From: Nonlabens sp. MB-3u-79
Lineage (GTDB): Bacteria > Bacteroidota > Bacteroidia > Flavobacteriales > Flavobacteriaceae
DNA length: 64,000 nt
Reading direction: 5' to 3'
Assembly (NCBI RefSeq): GCF_002831625.1
Contig: NZ_CP025116.1
Span: forward strand, 1,936,501-2,000,500
The position numbers and the translations under genes were made by a program. The notes beneath the pieces are model-generated. The model worked only from the letters and a program-made list of their open reading frames with translations. It had not been told where the DNA came from and did not search any database. Shown here in pieces: positions 55,529 to 64,000 of the stretch (positions within the stretch are counted from its first letter, which is position 1; every line of letters starts with the position of its first letter).

Positions 55529-56917
55529 ATGGTGATCTCTCCCATACATTTTGAAATGTCTGAACGCAAAATTTTATTGCGTATTATTGATGTGGTTGTT
55601 GTTTTGGGAGCATTGCATCTGCTAGGAGTGATATTTCATTTTAATTATTTTCTTATCAATGAAGAGCAATGGATGTGGTCTGTTATTCTCGCTGCCTATT
55701 TATTGTTTTTTGCAACTGTTTTTGAATTGTACAATTTACAGCGAGCGAGTCGTATTACTGGCACCTTGAGAAGTGCTGTAACTGCTGGTTCTTTCACTTC
55801 GTTAATTTATTTACTCACCCCATTTTTCACCCCAGAATTACCAGAAAACAGAATCCAGATTTTATATTTTTATCTTGCGATCACTTTACCATTATTGGTT
55901 TGGAGATCTGTTTACATCAAGTTTTTTGCGAGTTCTAGATTTAATAAAAATATTATACTCATCGCAGATGCCAGTGATGCAGTTATGATTGCAAAATCTT
56001 TGCAAGATGTCGATCCTAATTATAAAATAAGCGGTTTTATCAATACGGGACCAGCGTTAGCATCAGAGCATTTTGTTGGGTTGAAAGTCATAGGGATTAA
56101 AGATGCATTCGACTTATTTGAGGATAAATCTGTTACTGAAGTCGTAGTGGCCAGTAATGAAGCTGAAGGAATTACTTCTAATTTATACAGATGGCTCATT
56201 GAACTGGTAGAAAACGGATATTCAGTTAGAGAGTATACTCAGGTCTATGAAGAAATGACAGACCGAGTTCCAGTACAATATGTAGGTAAGGACTTCTATA
56301 AGTACTTTCCTTTTGCTAGAAATAACCAGAACCGACTCTATATAGTATACCATAGGCTTTTTGATATAGTGGCTTCTTTATGTGGCTTGATCCTATTTTT
56401 GGCGATCATACCCTTTGTGTTTTTAGGAAACTTATTCGGTAATCGAGGGCCTTTATTTTACAGCCAAGAACGAGTAGGTATCAATAGAAAATTATTTAAA
56501 ATAATTAAGTTCAGAACTATGGAAAGAGACGCTGAAAAATCAGGCGCTCAATTTGCAGTTAAGAATGATGTGAGAATAACAAAATTCGGTAAGTTTTTAA
56601 GAGCTACGCGTATAGACGAGTTTCCTCAGTTTTGGAATATTTTAAAAGGAGAAATGAGTGTGATCGGTCCACGTCCAGAACGTCAGGTTTTTGTAGAACA
56701 GCTTTCTGAGAAGATTCCATTTTATGAAACACGTCATGTGGTAAAACCTGGCTTAACGGGTTGGGCACAGGTAAAAACTAAATACGGTGTTACCGATGAA
56801 GATCACCTGAGAAAACTTCAATACGATTTGTATTATATTAAAAAGCGCAGCGTTTTTCTAGATATCAGAATCATTGTTAAAACTTTAAGTACGATCATCT
56901 TTTTTAAAGGGCAGTAA
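55529..56917 (+). CDS. Polyprenyl glycosylphosphotransferase (WcaJ/WbaP type)
   Basis: 462 residues. Four transmembrane helices and a CoA-binding-like domain fill the first 280 residues; then comes a fifth membrane helix and the sugar-transferase domain with PLFYSQERVGINRKLFKIIKFRTM, RITKFGKFLRATRIDEFPQFWN, and MSVIGPRPER. It moves a sugar phosphate from UDP-sugar to undecaprenyl phosphate, the first step in exopolysaccharide assembly. A start at Met10 (MSERKILLR) is possible. It closes the cluster of three genes. Confidence 0.93.
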   Translation: MVISPIHFEMSERKILLRIIDVVVVLGALHLLGVIFHFNYFLINEEQWMWSVILAAYLLFFATVFELYNLQRASRITGTLRSAVTAGSFTSLIYLLTPFFTPELPENRIQILYFYLAITLPLLVWRSVYIKFFASSRFNKNIILIADASDAVMIAKSLQDVDPNYKISGFINTGPALASEHFVGLKVIGIKDAFDLFEDKSVTEVVVASNEAEGITSNLYRWLIELVENGYSVREYTQVYEEMTDRVPVQYVGKDFYKYFPFARNNQNRLYIVYHRLFDIVASLCGLILFLAIIPFVFLGNLFGNRGPLFYSQERVGINRKLFKIIKFRTMERDAEKSGAQFAVKNDVRITKFGKFLRATRIDEFPQFWNILKGEMSVIGPRPERQVFVEQLSEKIPFYETRHVVKPGLTGWAQVKTKYGVTDEDHLRKLQYDLYYIKKRSVFLDIRIIVKTLSTIIFFKGQ

Positions 56918-56918
56918 T

Positions 56919-56983
56919 GCCAGTTTTCAGTTCCAGTTTTCAGTGAACAGTGGAACGTCAGTATTTAGCTTTGCTAAATACTG
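56919..56983. repeat. Short direct repeat and hairpin between convergent genes
   Basis: CCAGTTTTCAGT occurs twice in tandem at 56922-56948, followed by an 11-bp perfect stem CAGTATTTAGC/GCTAAATACTG with a 3-nt loop (56959-56983). The hairpin has no T tract. It may stop or protect the two convergent mRNAs. Confidence 0.6.
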
Positions 56984-57008
56984 CAAATTGCGACTGCAAA
57001 CGACCTAC

Positions 57009-58634
57009 TTACTTCCGCTTCATTTTACCACGTCTAAAAACGCCGAAAAGCAATACAAACAATCCCATAAGACTGGCTATTCTTGCTATATAGTCCCCAT
57101 GAGTAGTGTAAAAAGTGACTTTAGTTTTAGGATATACAGTTCCTTTAATAGCTCCTTCTGTTCCGTATTCTAGGGATTCTAAGATGTTCCCACGCTCATC
57201 TATAATAGCACTTATTCCGGTATTGGCACTTCGAGCAATCCACCTTCTGTTTTCTATAGCTCGTAGTCTGGCAAGGCTTAAATGTTGTTGATGACCTTGG
57301 GTGTTTCCCCACCAGGCATCATTAGTAATGATCGCTAAGAATTGGGCTCCATTTTTCACATAATCAGTGACATATTCTCCGTAAACCGATTCATAACAAA
57401 TTATTGGAGCCACTTTAGCTTGGTTTTTAATTTGAAAAACAGAACGTTCTTTTTGAGTTGTTTTAGTAGCTACCGTACCGCCTAAATCCAGCATCGCATC
57501 TCCTAAAATAGGCTGAAGAATATTTTTATAAGGAAAATTTTCAACGCCTACTACTAATTTAGACTTGTGATACACTTGTAACGAGTCCGTAGCAGCTAAA
57601 AACATAGCGCTATTATAGTCATTGTAAAGAGTTCTACCGTCGCGAGCTACATTAGTTTGTGTGGTAATTCTAGTGGTATCTGTAAAAATCTCTGCAATGG
57701 AAATACCTCCTAAATAAGACACATTTGGATAATCGTACAGCGCTGCTCTAATCTGATTCACAGAACGATCGTATGCTAATTGGTCCAGGTCAGACAGTCT
57801 TACATTATCTGCAAGAACTGTTTCTGGTGTAATAATAAGATCTGTGAATTGATCCATTTCAGGTTGTGCCAAGTTCATAATGATCTTTACGATGCTGTCG
57901 TTTGTGGTATAATATTTCTGGCTATACGGATCTATGTTGGGCTGTATGATAACTACATTAGTTCCTTCCCCTTTTTGAAAGGATAGCATATCAAAAACTA
58001 ATATTTGCGAAATAATAATGGGGGTGATGATCAAACTTAGAAGCACAGCAACTCGTTTGATGATAAATTTGCGTTTAGAAATAAGTTCGCTTTCGCGAAA
58101 GCTTAACACACTTAAAAAAATAAATATATTGACCAGCCATATCCATAAAGAACCACCAAATGTCCCTGTGTATTCATACCATTGAATCCAAGACGTCATC
58201 TCGCTGAATCCATTCCCCAAGTTGAGCCATGGCCAGGAGAAATCCCATTCCAAATGCATGCGCTCAAAGCTGATCCACAAACAAGCGAGAAATGTCAAAG
58301 CGGCTCCTTGTGTAGCTTTGCGAGCCAATAAATGATAGCCCAAAAATACCAAACTCATCAAAGCAGCATTAGCTATAACGGCAAACCACATTCCAAAAGG
58401 TGTTGAAAAATACAACCAGTAAGTAGTGGCTATATTCCATATAAAAAAAGTGAGATAGGAGTGAAGGAATACTTTTCCTGCTTTACGCTTTGTAGAAGAA
58501 TTTCTAATGCGTTTTTCAGAAAGGAGTAAGGGGACAAAAGCTATGAGTAATAGTCCAGCAAAGCCATAAGTAGGCCAGCCCAGCCACAATAGAATTGCTG
58601 ATAATAAGGCTAGTAAAATACTGGTGAATTTCAT
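57009..58634 (-). CDS. lnt: Apolipoprotein N-acyltransferase
   Basis: 541 residues with eight membrane helices and a periplasmic nitrilase domain. The catalytic triad is visible: Glu in IITPETVL (about 270), Lys in HKSKLVVG (about 357) and Cys in PIICYESVYGEY (about 412). It adds the third acyl chain to lipoproteins, of which this window encodes many. SWPWLNLGNG is typical of the family. A palindromic element encodes SFRESE in a linker. Confidence 0.95.
   Translation of the reverse strand: MKFTSILLALLSAILLWLGWPTYGFAGLLLIAFVPLLLSEKRIRNSSTKRKAGKVFLHSYLTFFIWNIATTYWLYFSTPFGMWFAVIANAALMSLVFLGYHLLARKATQGAALTFLACLWISFERMHLEWDFSWPWLNLGNGFSEMTSWIQWYEYTGTFGGSLWIWLVNIFIFLSVLSFRESELISKRKFIIKRVAVLLSLIITPIIISQILVFDMLSFQKGEGTNVVIIQPNIDPYSQKYYTTNDSIVKIIMNLAQPEMDQFTDLIITPETVLADNVRLSDLDQLAYDRSVNQIRAALYDYPNVSYLGGISIAEIFTDTTRITTQTNVARDGRTLYNDYNSAMFLAATDSLQVYHKSKLVVGVENFPYKNILQPILGDAMLDLGGTVATKTTQKERSVFQIKNQAKVAPIICYESVYGEYVTDYVKNGAQFLAIITNDAWWGNTQGHQQHLSLARLRAIENRRWIARSANTGISAIIDERGNILESLEYGTEGAIKGTVYPKTKVTFYTTHGDYIARIASLMGLFVLLFGVFRRGKMKRK
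58088..58102. repeat. Palindromic element, copy 14
   Basis: CGCTTTCGCGAAAGC in lnt, read on the minus strand as FRES. Confidence 0.88.
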
Positions 58635-58709
58635 GAAGAAGTAATGAAGTGCTAATTTAAGTTCTTTAGAGTCAATTCTGAATCCTGAGTTCGGAATTCT
58701 GAATTGATT

Positions 58710-59780
58710 TTACTTATTAAAAACAGAAAGATCAATGTTTACGGAGAATACATTAGAATACAAGGCCTCGCTAGAGTCTCCTATATCGGTAAGTGCATAA
58801 TCTACTGAAATGCCTTTGTACTTGAAGCCTATACCTATATTGGGTTGAAAAGTGGTGCTGTCATTACCGTCGAGTTGCTGGATGTTTTGAAAATTACCGA
58901 CTCCTGCACGAACAAATACCAAATCGGTAAAGCCGTATTCCAATCCTAAAGCTGGGGTAGCGCTTACCGCACTGCTAGAAATAATGTCATTGGTCTGTAT
59001 AAAACGCATGTTGAGATCCACCTCTGCGGTCAGTTTATGATCGTAGTGAAAGGTGAACGTTCTTGCGAGTCCTAATTGAAGTTTAGGTAAAGTAATCTCT
59101 GTTGTTTCTGGTAATTCTTGATTTTGATTTTCAACCGCACCGCTTATTTCTGCAAACTTTTCTTCGTTGATCGTCCAGGTGTTATAAGTAGTGGTGATAT
59201 CACGAGCCATCACTCCAACCTCCCAATCGCCGCGTTTAAATTGTAAACCTATGTCAAATCCGAATCCCCAAGAATTAGCAAATTCACCTATGACTCTGCG
59301 TATGACCTTTGCATTGGCACCATAGGAGAAACCGTCTAGTTTTGATTCACGAGCATAGGAGAAGGTAAAGGCCCAGTCTGCAGTAGAAAATGTAGAAATA
59401 CGGTCGTAATTGATATTTCCTTGATCGTCTATTAATTGAGTAGTATTTAAAATATCATCTACAGAAAAACGGATGACTGAGAAGCCAAAAGCACTGACGT
59501 CATCTATAGGCATGGCAAAGGCACCATAATTGTACTGAGCAATATTTGCAAAGTAACTGGAGTGCATCAAAGAAACTTCTTGTTTTTCCATTCTCATCAA
59601 TCCAGCGGGGTTCCAATATACAGAATTGACATTATTACTGCTTGCCACTACGGCATTGCTCATTCCCAAAGCCGCTGCATCCACTCCTATGTTTAGGAAT
59701 TCGTTAGAGTAGGCTCTTGAAGTTTGCGCTTGCGCATAAACAGAACAAAGTAGCATCAGTAAATAAAAGCAGTTTTTCAA
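58710..59780 (-). CDS. PorV/PorQ family outer membrane protein
   Basis: 356 residues with a signal peptide (MKNCFYLLMLLCSVYAQA). FLNIGVDAAALGMSNAVVASSNNVNSVYWNPAGLM is the N-terminal signature shared by PorV, PorQ and FadL-like barrels, and the rest is a run of amphipathic beta strands. PorV shuttles cargo of the type IX secretion system, whose substrates occur in this window at 27585 and 35749. A general PorV/PorQ label is safer than one specific name. Confidence 0.87.
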   Translation of the reverse strand: MKNCFYLLMLLCSVYAQAQTSRAYSNEFLNIGVDAAALGMSNAVVASSNNVNSVYWNPAGLMRMEKQEVSLMHSSYFANIAQYNYGAFAMPIDDVSAFGFSVIRFSVDDILNTTQLIDDQGNINYDRISTFSTADWAFTFSYARESKLDGFSYGANAKVIRRVIGEFANSWGFGFDIGLQFKRGDWEVGVMARDITTTYNTWTINEEKFAEISGAVENQNQELPETTEITLPKLQLGLARTFTFHYDHKLTAEVDLNMRFIQTNDIISSSAVSATPALGLEYGFTDLVFVRAGVGNFQNIQQLDGNDSTTFQPNIGIGFKYKGISVDYALTDIGDSSEALYSNVFSVNIDLSVFNK

Positions 59781-59885
59781 GCAGGAATTTTAATAAGTCA
59801 CAAATATCTAAGTTTCTGAGTTAATAACTATGAAAATCTGTTGATATTGCCTAAAAAGATAGCAAAACACATCATTAAAAAACTG

Positions 59886-59893
59886 CATATTTG
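59886..59893 (+). promoter_or_regulatory. -7-like box 4 nt before pssA
   Basis: CATATTTG, one base from TAnnTTTG, then TAAG and the ATG of pssA. The 4-nt gap is the same as at 7028, 32772 and 61420. Confidence 0.45.
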
Positions 59894-59897
59894 TAAG

Positions 59898-60653
59898 ATG
59901 AAGAATTGGGCACCTAATATCATCACTTTATTGAATCTACTTTGTGGATGTATTGCAGCTATTTATGCGTTTAACGATCAGCTAGTTTTCGCGGCTATTT
60001 TTGTTGCGGCGGGTATATTTTTCGACTTTTTTGACGGTCTTGTGGCACGACTTTTAAAAGTTTCTAGTGATTTAGGAACCCAACTCGACTCCCTTGCAGA
60101 CATGGTCACCAGCGGTCTAGTACCAGGAATAGTGATGTACCAGCTATTGAGTGATGCGATAGGTTTTAATTTGATTGATCAAGAACAAAGTTTTACTTCA
60201 GGGTCTTCAGATTATTGGATCGGTCATCCCTATATACCTATCATGGGTTTCCTTATCACCCTAGGAAGCTGTTACCGCCTGGCAAAATTCAATATAGACA
60301 CCAGACAGACGGACTCTTTTATAGGAGTGCCTACACCTGCTAACGCTATTTTGATCATTTCTTTGGGAATTATAGCTCAGGACACAGATGTAAGTTGGTT
60401 GTATTACGCACTTACCAATCCTTATATTCTCATCGCAATCACCATATTCAGCGTCTACATTCTCAACGCAGAGTTGCCTTTGTTTGCTCTAAAGTTTAAA
60501 AGCTTCGGGTGGAAAGGAAATGAGATACGCTGGATTTTTATAGGGATTTGTATCGCACTAATGATCTCTTTACAGATTTATGCCGTGCCTTGTATCATCA
60601 TCATTTATATTTTGATGAGTGTGTTGAATAATATCAGGAATGGAAGAAAGTAA
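59898..60653 (+). CDS. pssA: CDP-diacylglycerol-serine O-phosphatidyltransferase
   Basis: 251 residues from the ATG at 59898 (MKNWAPNIITLLNLLCGCIA); the frame is open for 19 more codons but the -7-like box lies inside that stretch. The CDP-alcohol phosphotransferase motif is complete: DGLVARLLKVSSDLGTQLD followed by SLAD (DGxxAR-x8-GxxxD-x3-D). About eight transmembrane helices. It makes phosphatidylserine, the precursor of phosphatidylethanolamine. The next gene, lptB, is convergent. Confidence 0.9.
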   Translation: MKNWAPNIITLLNLLCGCIAAIYAFNDQLVFAAIFVAAGIFFDFFDGLVARLLKVSSDLGTQLDSLADMVTSGLVPGIVMYQLLSDAIGFNLIDQEQSFTSGSSDYWIGHPYIPIMGFLITLGSCYRLAKFNIDTRQTDSFIGVPTPANAILIISLGIIAQDTDVSWLYYALTNPYILIAITIFSVYILNAELPLFALKFKSFGWKGNEIRWIFIGICIALMISLQIYAVPCIIIIYILMSVLNNIRNGRK

Positions 60654-60668
60654 TTTTTTCAGTTTAAC

Positions 60669-61415
60669 TTACTCAAAAATCTTCTTCTTTCTCAGTTCAA
60701 AATTCTGTCCTAAATAAACCCGTCGTACCACTTCATCTTCAGAGAGTTCTTCTGGTGAACCGTGCTTTAAGATTTTGCCTTCAAACATGAGATAAGTACG
60801 GTCGGTAATAGCAAGTGTTTCTTGTACGTTATGATCGGTAATCAGAATACCTATATTTTTTTTGGTTAGTTGTGCTACAATTCTTTGAATATCTTCTACG
60901 GCCACTGGATCTACCCCTGCAAAAGGCTCATCCAGTAATATAAAAGTAGGGTCTGTAGCCAGTGCGCGAGCGATTTCTGTACGCCTACGTTCTCCACCAC
61001 TTAATAAATCACCGTTTCTATGGCGTCGGTCTTGTAAACTGAATTCTTCCAACAACTTCTCACAACGTTCTTTTTGTTCTTTTTTAGATAGCTTGGTCAA
61101 TTGTAAAACGCCTAATATGTTTTCTTCTACAGTGAGTTTTCTAAAGATAGAAGCCTCCTGTGCGAGATAACCTATACCAATCTGTGCACGTTTGTACATG
61201 GGGTATTGAGTGATTTTTGTATCATCCAGCCATACATCACCTCCTGTCGGTTTTACAAGCCCCACAGTCATATAGAAAGAAGTGGTTTTACCGGCACCAT
61301 TTGGTCCTAGAAGACCAACGATCTCCCCCTGATTCACTTCGTATGAAACGCCTTTTACAACTGGGCGACCTTTATAGGATTTCTGTAAATTATCAGCTCT
61401 TAATTTCTTTCGCAT
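60669..61415 (-). CDS. lptB: LPS export ABC transporter ATP-binding protein
   Basis: 248 residues. Walker [11 protein letters not shown]-loop [18 protein letters not shown], signature [17 protein letters not shown], Walker [14 protein letters not shown], and switch His in [10 protein letters not shown]. The [18 protein letters not shown] stretch is characteristic of LptB, which powers lipopolysaccharide export with LptF and LptG. Cytoplasmic face of the inner membrane. The start codon lies 4 nt after a -7 box, predicting a leaderless mRNA. Confidence 0.95.
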   Translation of the reverse strand: MRKKLRADNLQKSYKGRPVVKGVSYEVNQGEIVGLLGPNGAGKTTSFYMTVGLVKPTGGDVWLDDTKITQYPMYKRAQIGIGYLAQEASIFRKLTVEENILGVLQLTKLSKKEQKERCEKLLEEFSLQDRRHRNGDLLSGGERRRTEIARALATDPTFILLDEPFAGVDPVAVEDIQRIVAQLTKKNIGILITDHNVQETLAITDRTYLMFEGKILKHGSPEELSEDEVVRRVYLGQNFELRKKKIFE

Positions 61416-61419
61416 GGAA

Positions 61420-61427
61420 CAAATTTA
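61420..61427 (-). promoter_or_regulatory. -7 box placed 4 nt before lptB
   Basis: TAAATTTG on the minus strand, then TTCC, then the lptB ATG. This predicts a transcript beginning at the start codon. Confidence 0.65.
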
Positions 61428-61705
61428 ATGGTTTTGAATTCAATTTTGCACTAGTAATGACATCTTAGATTGGGCAATTGCATTTGCAATTTGAATTTAA
61501 TCGAATAAAAGGCTCTTTTCTCTTTTTTACTTCGGTAATTTCAGTGCAAGTATTTCCGTATAATAAGAATCATAGGTTAAGCTGTGATTGATTTTTATGC
61601 TTCACAGAAACAAAAAAAAACTCGTTTTCTTTTCCAATAAATTCAAGCTTCAACTGGTATAATGATTAAATTGCGTGGTATTATAGAAATTCAATTACTC
61701 AATTT
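61428..61705. other. Intergenic region between lptB and the PAP2 operon
   Basis: About 280 bp between divergent genes. It contains a ten-A run (61612-61621 region) and no clear promoter consensus for the plus-strand operon, nor any hairpin or frame worth calling. Confidence 0.5.
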
Positions 61706-61933
61706 ATGGAACTTCCTAGATTTCTTATGGGCGATAACGTTCATTATCCTGAAGATATTTTTGTCATTCACTTAGAATATCCGCGTTTTATAATCAATTT
61801 AAAAGATGATGAAGTGGAGTTTCTAGAAGAAGTTACAAAAGAAGATGTGGAAGAACTGGAAGAAGAGACTAAAAATTTGATAGAAGAAGCCAGTCGTTTT
61901 TACGATGAGCAAATGAAATTATACGAGCAATAA
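61706..61933 (+). CDS. Small acidic protein upstream of the PAP2 gene
   Basis: 75 residues: MELPRFLMGDNVHYPEDIF, then a very acidic helical part (EEVTKEDVEELEEETKN). No signal peptide or membrane segment. I do not recognise a named family, but the gene is translationally coupled to the PAP2 phosphatase gene by a TAATG overlap, and the sequence is too ordered to be chance. Possibly a cytoplasmic partner of the phosphatase. Confidence 0.8.
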   Translation: MELPRFLMGDNVHYPEDIFVIHLEYPRFIINLKDDEVEFLEEVTKEDVEELEEETKNLIEEASRFYDEQMKLYEQ

Positions 61934-62511
61934 TGGAAAACATTAAAGAATTAGACTGGGACGCCACCTTATTTCTTAACGATTGGGGAGGGGAGACGAT
62001 AGATCTGTTCTTTAATATCATCACGCATAAATTTTATGCGATCCCCTTGTATTTATTTGTCCTTTTTATTCTTTATAGAAAACTGGGTATTCGCAATTTA
62101 GCAATCGCATTGATTGCTATAGCTTTATTAATTGCTTGTAGCGATCAACTAGCAAATCTTTTTAAAAATGGTTTTGAACGTTTGAGACCTTTTCGAGAGC
62201 CAGCTTTAGAAGGATTGATTTCCAAAGTCGGTAAAAGTGGTGGTACTTATGGTTTTTATAGTGGTCATGCGAGTAGTGCTGTTGCCCTTGCTACTTTCCT
62301 TTGGTTTATTTTGAGAAGAAAGCATAAAGGCCTTGCTGTGATTATGATTGTTTGGGCTGTTCTGGTTGCTTATAGTCGTGTTTACCTGGGCGTTCACTAT
62401 CTAGGTGATGTGCTCATGGGAGCGTTTATAGGAACTTTATTAGGTTTGTTTTTTGCTTGGGTGTACGCTTTCGCGAAAGCGAGATACGGAGTCTCCACCA
62501 CCATAAATTAA
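61933..62511 (+). CDS. PAP2 family lipid phosphatase
   Basis: 192 residues with about six membrane helices. The three PAP2 motifs are FKNGFERLRPF (KxxxxxxRP), GFYSGHASSAVALATF (SGH) and SRVYLGVHYLGDVLMG (SRxxxxxHxxxD). Such enzymes dephosphorylate undecaprenyl pyrophosphate, phosphatidic acid or lipid A in the periplasm. It is coupled to the small acidic protein gene upstream, and the OsmC gene follows after 6 nt. Near its end a palindromic element encodes YAFAKARYG. Confidence 0.93.
   Translation: MENIKELDWDATLFLNDWGGETIDLFFNIITHKFYAIPLYLFVLFILYRKLGIRNLAIALIAIALLIACSDQLANLFKNGFERLRPFREPALEGLISKVGKSGGTYGFYSGHASSAVALATFLWFILRRKHKGLAVIMIVWAVLVAYSRVYLGVHYLGDVLMGAFIGTLLGLFFAWVYAFAKARYGVSTTIN
62466..62481. 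repeat. Palindromic element, copy 15
   Basis: CGCTTTCGCGAAAGCG near the end of the PAP2 gene, read as AFAKA. Confidence 0.9.
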
Positions 62512-62517
62512 ACCTTG

Positions 62518-62970
62518 ATGAATAAGCAATTTCGTTTTGAAGTCTCTACTCAGTGGAAAAAAGGCGACTATAAAAACTCCAAAACACATCTTTCTAAAAT
62601 TGCTGGAAAACCAGATTTGAATATTTCTGCAGCAAAGGAGTTTAAAGGTCAGGAAGACCAATACAATCCTGAAGATTTATTATTAAGTGCGCTATCCTCT
62701 TGCCATATGATGTCTTATTTTTATGTATGCCAGCAACAGGGAATTGAGATTGTAGATTACAAGGATAAGGCTGTAGGAACGCTAGAGCTTCGCCCTGACT
62801 TCAGTGGTGGTTTTACCAAAGTACAATTGAACCCTGTGGTCACTATTTCAAATGCTTCCCAAGAAAGACAGTCTATAGATTTGCATAGAAAGGCACACGA
62901 GCTTTGTTTTATAGCCAATTCTGTGAATTTTGAGATTTCTATTGTTCCAATTGTCTCGATTAAAAGTTAA
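62518..62970 (+). CDS. OsmC family peroxiredoxin-like protein
   Basis: 150 residues from the ATG at 62518. The two reactive cysteines of the family are present in ALSSCHMMSYFYVC (first) and AHELCFIANSVN (second). OsmC/Ohr proteins reduce organic hydroperoxides in the cytoplasm; EDLLLSALSSCHM places it nearer OsmC/YhfA than Ohr. It follows the PAP2 gene by 6 nt and is probably the last gene of that transcript. Confidence 0.9.
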   Translation: MNKQFRFEVSTQWKKGDYKNSKTHLSKIAGKPDLNISAAKEFKGQEDQYNPEDLLLSALSSCHMMSYFYVCQQQGIEIVDYKDKAVGTLELRPDFSGGFTKVQLNPVVTISNASQERQSIDLHRKAHELCFIANSVNFEISIVPIVSIKS

Positions 62971-63087
62971 CTTATTTAATTATTTAAGTTTTTTTTAGGA
63001 AAGGTGAAACCTTTTGATCTTTTCATAGTCCTAATTTTTATTAAGTGTGAATGACCACTATACAATGGTCTTAAAATTTAGTACCCT

Positions 63088-63936
63088 ATGAATTTACTAA
63101 AAAACAAATCAATCTTTAAATCGCTAACAATTGTAGCCATTGCTTCTTGCTTATTTATAAGCTGTGACTCTGATGACGATTCAGGAGGTACCACAGATGG
63201 TGATGGATCTGGAACTGTGATACTACACGCTGCTTTTGCTGATTTTGATCTAAACAATGTAACTGCGATGGTTAGCGGTACAAACTTTGTTATTGAGACT
63301 AACGGTTTACCTAATCATACTTCTCCTTATTGGTCCAATACCAACACGAGAACAATTACCGGACCTATGGGAAACACCATGACTACAGGTCCAGCAGCTG
63401 TTGACCATCCTTTATATATAGATCCTACGGTTACTTCTAGTGCAAATATGGCACCAGGAAATATTGATGATTTTAATGGTTCTTATTCCTTAACTGTTCC
63501 TGCTTCTCCAGCATTAGCTTCTAACTCTTCTGCAACTGGATTAGGTGCTATAGGAATTGCGGTAAGTGGTTCAGTTATTTATAATGATGAAGAAGGTCCT
63601 AACATACCTCTTGATGGCGCTGTTGGTTCTTTAGATTATACTGCTGCACATACAGGTCCACAGAGTTACCATTATCACTTAGAACCTAAAGCGTTTTCAA
63701 ATGATGATACTGCTCTGATCGGAATTATTTCTGACGGTTTCTTTATCTATGGTAGAAAATGTAACTTTACAGGAACTTATCCTACAGATCTTGATGTCTC
63801 CGGAGGTCATACTTCTACAACGCAGCATACAACGACTGCTGAGTATCACTATCATATTCAAAATGAATTGTACCTAAGTCAGTATTACATCATATTCCCT
63901 GGAAATTATCAAGGCACGCCTCATAACATACAGTAG
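63088..63936 (+). CDS. YHYH domain lipoprotein
   Basis: 282 residues with a lipoprotein signal (ASCLFISCDSDDD) and an acidic, Gly-rich linker. The YHYH domain shows both marks: GPQSYHYHLEPKAF (about 189-202) and EYHYHIQNELYL (about 252-263), with GIISDGFFIYGRKC between. The histidines suggest metal binding. Surface or periplasmic; function unknown, sometimes found with genes for exported copper or haem proteins. A second lipoprotein gene overlaps its end. Confidence 0.9.
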   Translation: MNLLKNKSIFKSLTIVAIASCLFISCDSDDDSGGTTDGDGSGTVILHAAFADFDLNNVTAMVSGTNFVIETNGLPNHTSPYWSNTNTRTITGPMGNTMTTGPAAVDHPLYIDPTVTSSANMAPGNIDDFNGSYSLTVPASPALASNSSATGLGAIGIAVSGSVIYNDEEGPNIPLDGAVGSLDYTAAHTGPQSYHYHLEPKAFSNDDTALIGIISDGFFIYGRKCNFTGTYPTDLDVSGGHTSTTQHTTTAEYHYHIQNELYLSQYYIIFPGNYQGTPHNIQ

Positions 63937-64000
63937 TATATTTATCCTATTGCTTCTCTCAAGTTGTAAGAAAGACTTGACTAAATCTTTTACAACAAAA
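63899..64000 (+). CDS. Start of a further lipoprotein gene, cut by the window edge
   Basis: In another frame over the end of the YHYH gene the translation reads ...LITYSSIFILLLLSSCKKD, a good lipoprotein signal with lipobox LSSC. The frame is open from 63878 to the window end but contains no ATG, GTG or TTG in the upstream part, so the start may be CTG (63899) or ATT (63905). The overlap suggests coupling to the YHYH gene. Only about 34 residues are visible and the family cannot be told. Confidence 0.45.
   Translation, partial: MEIIKARLITYSSIFILLLLSSCKKDLTKSFTTK

Noticed and set aside
56943..57173. Plus-strand 76-codon frame at the end of lnt
   Set aside because: Mostly antisense to lnt, with no coding signs; the part outside lnt is the hairpin and direct repeats.

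Overview
The window is a gene-dense, low-GC chromosomal segment of a bacterium of the phylum Bacteroidota, almost certainly a marine member of the Flavobacteriaceae. The evidence is the Bacteroidota-type promoters (TAnnTTTG -7 boxes, sometimes with TTG/TTTG 17-19 bp upstream), two kinds of type IX secretion sorting domain, a PorV/PorQ-family protein, bacillithiol synthesis, a monomeric isocitrate dehydrogenase, and several small proteins typical of flavobacteria. A Nonlabens- or Dokdonia-like genus is my guess only. I see no rRNA, CRISPR array, transposase, integrase or phage gene.

Layout. 1-1571: an RND efflux operon (outer-membrane TolC protein, periplasmic adaptor cut by the window edge). 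1709-2707: a YdjM-like membrane protein. 2796-6595: a sulfur-stress cluster (DUF202 protein, periplasmic rhodanese, persulfide-dioxygenase/rhodanese fusion, TauE/SafE exporter, Crp/Fnr regulator). 7040-13706: a heavy-metal efflux operon (small His-rich protein, CzcA-TolC fusion, CzcB adaptor, VIT1-type transporter). 13854-15357: a HEIGH-type metalloprotease and tRNA-His. 15477-17352: bacillithiol deacetylase and a transsulfuration enzyme. 17469-19986: histidine degradation (hutI, hutG). 20056-23341: a di-haem peroxidase and a PhoX-like lipoprotein. 23603-28979: UlaG-like hydrolase, icd, rplS, a tiny type IX cargo, trmD and a small HTH/membrane pair. 29550-32675: a BlaI/BlaR1-like signalling pair with three operators. 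32784-35652: small genes, a BtuF-like protein, LemA and two TPM proteins. 35749-40590: a 1613-residue type IX cargo. 40876-46560: ettA, MtfA, Bax-inhibitor-like protein and an ECF sigma operon. 46683-52658: lipoprotein, pseudogene, GSCFA protein, alaS, M23 peptidase. 53111-56917: exopolysaccharide genes. 57009-64000: lnt, porV-like, pssA, lptB, PAP2, OsmC and a YHYH lipoprotein.

Four patterns cut across the genes. First, a 14-16 bp palindrome (CGCTTTCGCGAAAGCG core) occurs 15 times, 13 of them inside genes, where it is read in all three frames as AFAKA, FRES or LSRK. Second, three promoters (tolC, tauE, persulfide dioxygenase) carry a GTRAC-N4-GTYAC operator whose centre lies exactly 36.5 bp from the downstream end of the -7 box, the geometry of Crp/Fnr class II activation; a Crp/Fnr gene with three clustered cysteines sits among two of them. 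Third, three 16-bp operators AACTA-N6-TAGTT repeat every 20 bp in front of the BlaI homologue. Fourth, in at least three genes, and probably a fourth, the -7 box lies exactly 4 nt before the start codon, which predicts leaderless mRNAs.

Gene starts were moved inward from the longest open frame where homology, signal peptide or overlap favoured it. All family assignments come from recognising motifs by eye; no database search was run.
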